DNA of 51,926 nucleotides from an uncultured Pelagibacteraceae bacterium (lineage in GTDB: Bacteria; Pseudomonadota; Alphaproteobacteria; Pelagibacterales; Pelagibacteraceae). The stretch is taken from contig CACJSJ010000007.1 of assembly GCA_902596045.1 (NCBI GenBank), positions 1 to 51,926 on the forward strand, read 5' to 3'. Below are positions 50,510 through 51,926 of the stretch, in pieces. Each line of letters begins with the position of its first letter. Positions within the stretch are counted from its first letter, which is position 1. The notes beneath the pieces were generated by a model. That model was not told the origin of the DNA. It worked only from the letters and a program-made list of their open reading frames with translations, and did no database searches. The position numbers and the translations under genes were made by a program.

Positions 50510-51926
50510 TTATTTACCGAATGGTTTAATGACTAATATCAAAGAAGGTAAAAGAGTTAATACTGAAATCATTGCGAGTAACATTGCAAGTCCTGTAAAT
50601 ACGCCAAAGTAAATAGTTGGAATAAATTTAGATAAAACTAAAATTGAAAAGCCAAACACAATAGTAATTGAAGTATTTAAAATTGCATTTCCCACAGTCG
50701 AATGACAAACTTTAAGTGTTTTCTTATAATCTTTAAGTTTATTGAATTCTTCTTTGAATCGATAAATATAATGAATACTGTTATCTACCGCTATTCCAAT
50801 AGTAATTGCTGCAATTGTAATTGTCATCATATCAAGGGGAATATTTAGCATTCCAATAATTCCTAAAATAAAAAAAGCAGCTATAAAGTTTGGAACAACA
50901 CCGATTAATGATAATCTAATATTCTTAAATAAAATTATGAACATTGCTAAAATTCCTATCATAACCAGTCCTAAAGTTAAAATTTGAGATTTAAATAAAC
51001 TTTGTAAGAGGTTGTTAAATAGAATTAGTACTCCAGCTAACTTATAGCTATCTTTTTCTATTCCAAGCTCATTTTGAATATCGTAGTTTATTTTATTTAT
51101 TAAATCATTTCTTCTCAAGTTTTCTTGGGAGTCAATTATTCTTAAGGAAATACGAGCTTCATTATTTTCTATTGAAATATATGGATCTATAATTTCAGTT
51201 TTAATAGTTTCAGGAATCTTTGTATATAAAACCCCCATTTCTAAGGTACCAAGTGGTTTATTATTATTTAATTGAGTAGCAACATCAATTATGGATGAAA
51301 ATGATAGAACTTTTCCTACTTGTGGAAGGTTATCTAAATAATTATGTACATTTGCAATCGTATCAATTTTGTCTTTTGTAAACCAATATTTTTCATCATC
51401 TTCCTCATTTTTTTCATCCCAATCGTCAAAATCATCATCTTCATTAGATTCTTCTTTTTCTATTTTTGGAAATTTTAAAATAACTTCTAGAGGAGTAGTT
51501 CCTCCAAGTTCTTCGTCAATTAACTTCATTCCTTTGTAAATTTCAGTTTTTTTACTAAAATAATTAATAAAACTGTTTTCCACCTCTAATTTACTTATCC
51601 CAATTACACTTAATCCAACAACTAGCACTGTAATAATAAAAATAGGTATTTGATAATTTAGAGATAGGTTTCCAAGGAAATTTGTAAATTTCGAATCTTC
51701 ATTATCCTTAACATTAATATTTTCTGTAGATGTAAAATTTAATAAAGTAGGAAGCAGTGTAAAGGTAATAATAAATGAAGTAATCAGCCCAAAAGTCATC
51801 ATCCAGCCAAAATCAATAATTGGTTTTATCTCACTAAAAATTAAAGATAAAAAAGCAATTACAGTTGTTAGAACTGTATACAAGATTGGCCAAAACATTT
51901 TGCTAGTTGTCAAAGTTAAAATTTCT
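50510..51926 (-). CDS. RND/MMPL-family exporter (5' part outside window)
   Basis: At least 471 residues of a membrane exporter; the frame is open to the right window edge, so the N-terminal half is missing and a TTG at 51913 is not the real start. Visible: the end of the first six-helix domain (SKMFWPILYTVLTTVIAFLS to ITFTLLPTLLNF), a periplasmic loop and a second domain with FKNIRLSLIGVVPNFIAAFF and ITIGIAVDNSIHYIYRFKEEF, where the membrane Asp is typical of proton-coupled RND proteins. The loop contains an extremely acidic run (ESNEDDDFDDWDEKNEEDD). It belongs to the COG1033-like predicted exporters, some of which handle lipids or hopanoids. Followed 3 nt later by cvpA. Confidence 0.85.
   Translation of the reverse strand, partial: EILTLTTSKMFWPILYTVLTTVIAFLSLIFSEIKPIIDFGWMMTFGLITSFIITFTLLPTLLNFTSTENINVKDNEDSKFTNFLGNLSLNYQIPIFIITVLVVGLSVIGISKLEVENSFINYFSKKTEIYKGMKLIDEELGGTTPLEVILKFPKIEKEESNEDDDFDDWDEKNEEDDEKYWFTKDKIDTIANVHNYLDNLPQVGKVLSFSSIIDVATQLNNNKPLGTLEMGVLYTKIPETIKTEIIDPYISIENNEARISLRIIDSQENLRRNDLINKINYDIQNELGIEKDSYKLAGVLILFNNLLQSLFKSQILTLGLVMIGILAMFIILFKNIRLSLIGVVPNFIAAFFILGIIGMLNIPLDMMTITIAAITIGIAVDNSIHYIYRFKEEFNKLKDYKKTLKVCHSTVGNAILNTSITIVFGFSILVLSKFIPTIYFGVFTGLAMLLAMISVLTLLPSLILVIKPFGK

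Noticed and set aside
1..51926. CRISPR array, IS element, tRNA-linked island or origin
   Set aside because: No spaced direct repeats, transposase-like frames, tRNA sequences or clusters of DnaA-box-like sites were seen by eye on either strand.

Overview
The window looks like a piece of a streamlined, very AT-rich marine alphaproteobacterial chromosome of the SAR11 / Pelagibacterales type. This rests on gene content and style, not on a marker gene: coding density is extreme and many genes overlap by 1-8 nt. Convergent genes share stop-codon bases, and uptake systems for small organic solutes dominate. A tandem glycine riboswitch drives gcvTHP, and the genome carries an NAD-linked molybdenum formate dehydrogenase. 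I saw no rRNA, tRNA, CRISPR array, IS element or prophage.

Layout. 1-4.6 kb: end of a branched-chain-type (Liv) ABC operon (livH partial, livM), a 22-residue membrane peptide, an MFS carrier, a bidirectional terminator and a convergent Liv-type binding protein. 4.6-6.2 kb: EamA carrier and TerC-like protein. 6.2-9.1 kb: TRAP transporter dctPQM with a hairpin between dctP and dctQ. 9.1-12.8 kb: TPR lipoprotein-like/secreted protein and the 5-oxoprolinase genes pxpA / pxpBC with another EamA carrier. 12.8-14.1 kb: orphan polytopic membrane protein. 14.2-18.8 kb: glycine riboswitch and gcvT-gcvH-gcvP. 18.8-23.8 kb: a membrane-lipid/photo-oxidative-type cluster (amine-oxidase-like flavoprotein, DUF1365, CFA-like methyltransferase, DUF3833 lipoprotein, divergent SDR, TspO). 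23.8-31.6 kb: a FOXRED1-like flavoprotein, then fdhD-fdsB-fdsA-selO on the minus strand. 31.7-37 kb: a complete second Liv-type ABC operon with an unusual GC-richer leader. 37-39.7 kb: HPP protein, IscU/NifU-like scaffold, mobA, moeA. 39.8-43.3 kb: EamA carrier, creatinase, glycine amidinotransferase and a small orphan gene. 43.4-46.2 kb: cmk, MFS, EamA. 46.2-50.5 kb: gshB, gshA (apparently starting at ATT), purF, cvpA. 50.5 kb to the end: a partial RND/MMPL-type exporter.

How it fits together (inference). Much of the window turns on glycine and one-carbon metabolism. Creatinase would give sarcosine plus urea from creatine (or glycine from guanidinoacetate). The amidinotransferase moves an amidino group between arginine and glycine. 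The glycine-sensing riboswitch controls glycine cleavage, and formate dehydrogenase, with Moco insertion (mobA, moeA, fdhD), oxidises the C1 end product to CO2 for NADH. The most distinctive observations are the creatinase-amidinotransferase operon, the CFA-like enzyme that lacks two of the bicarbonate-site residues of true CFA synthase, the gshA gene with no NTG start, the riboswitch whose last helix reaches the start codon, and the structured GC-rich leader upstream of the second Liv binding protein.
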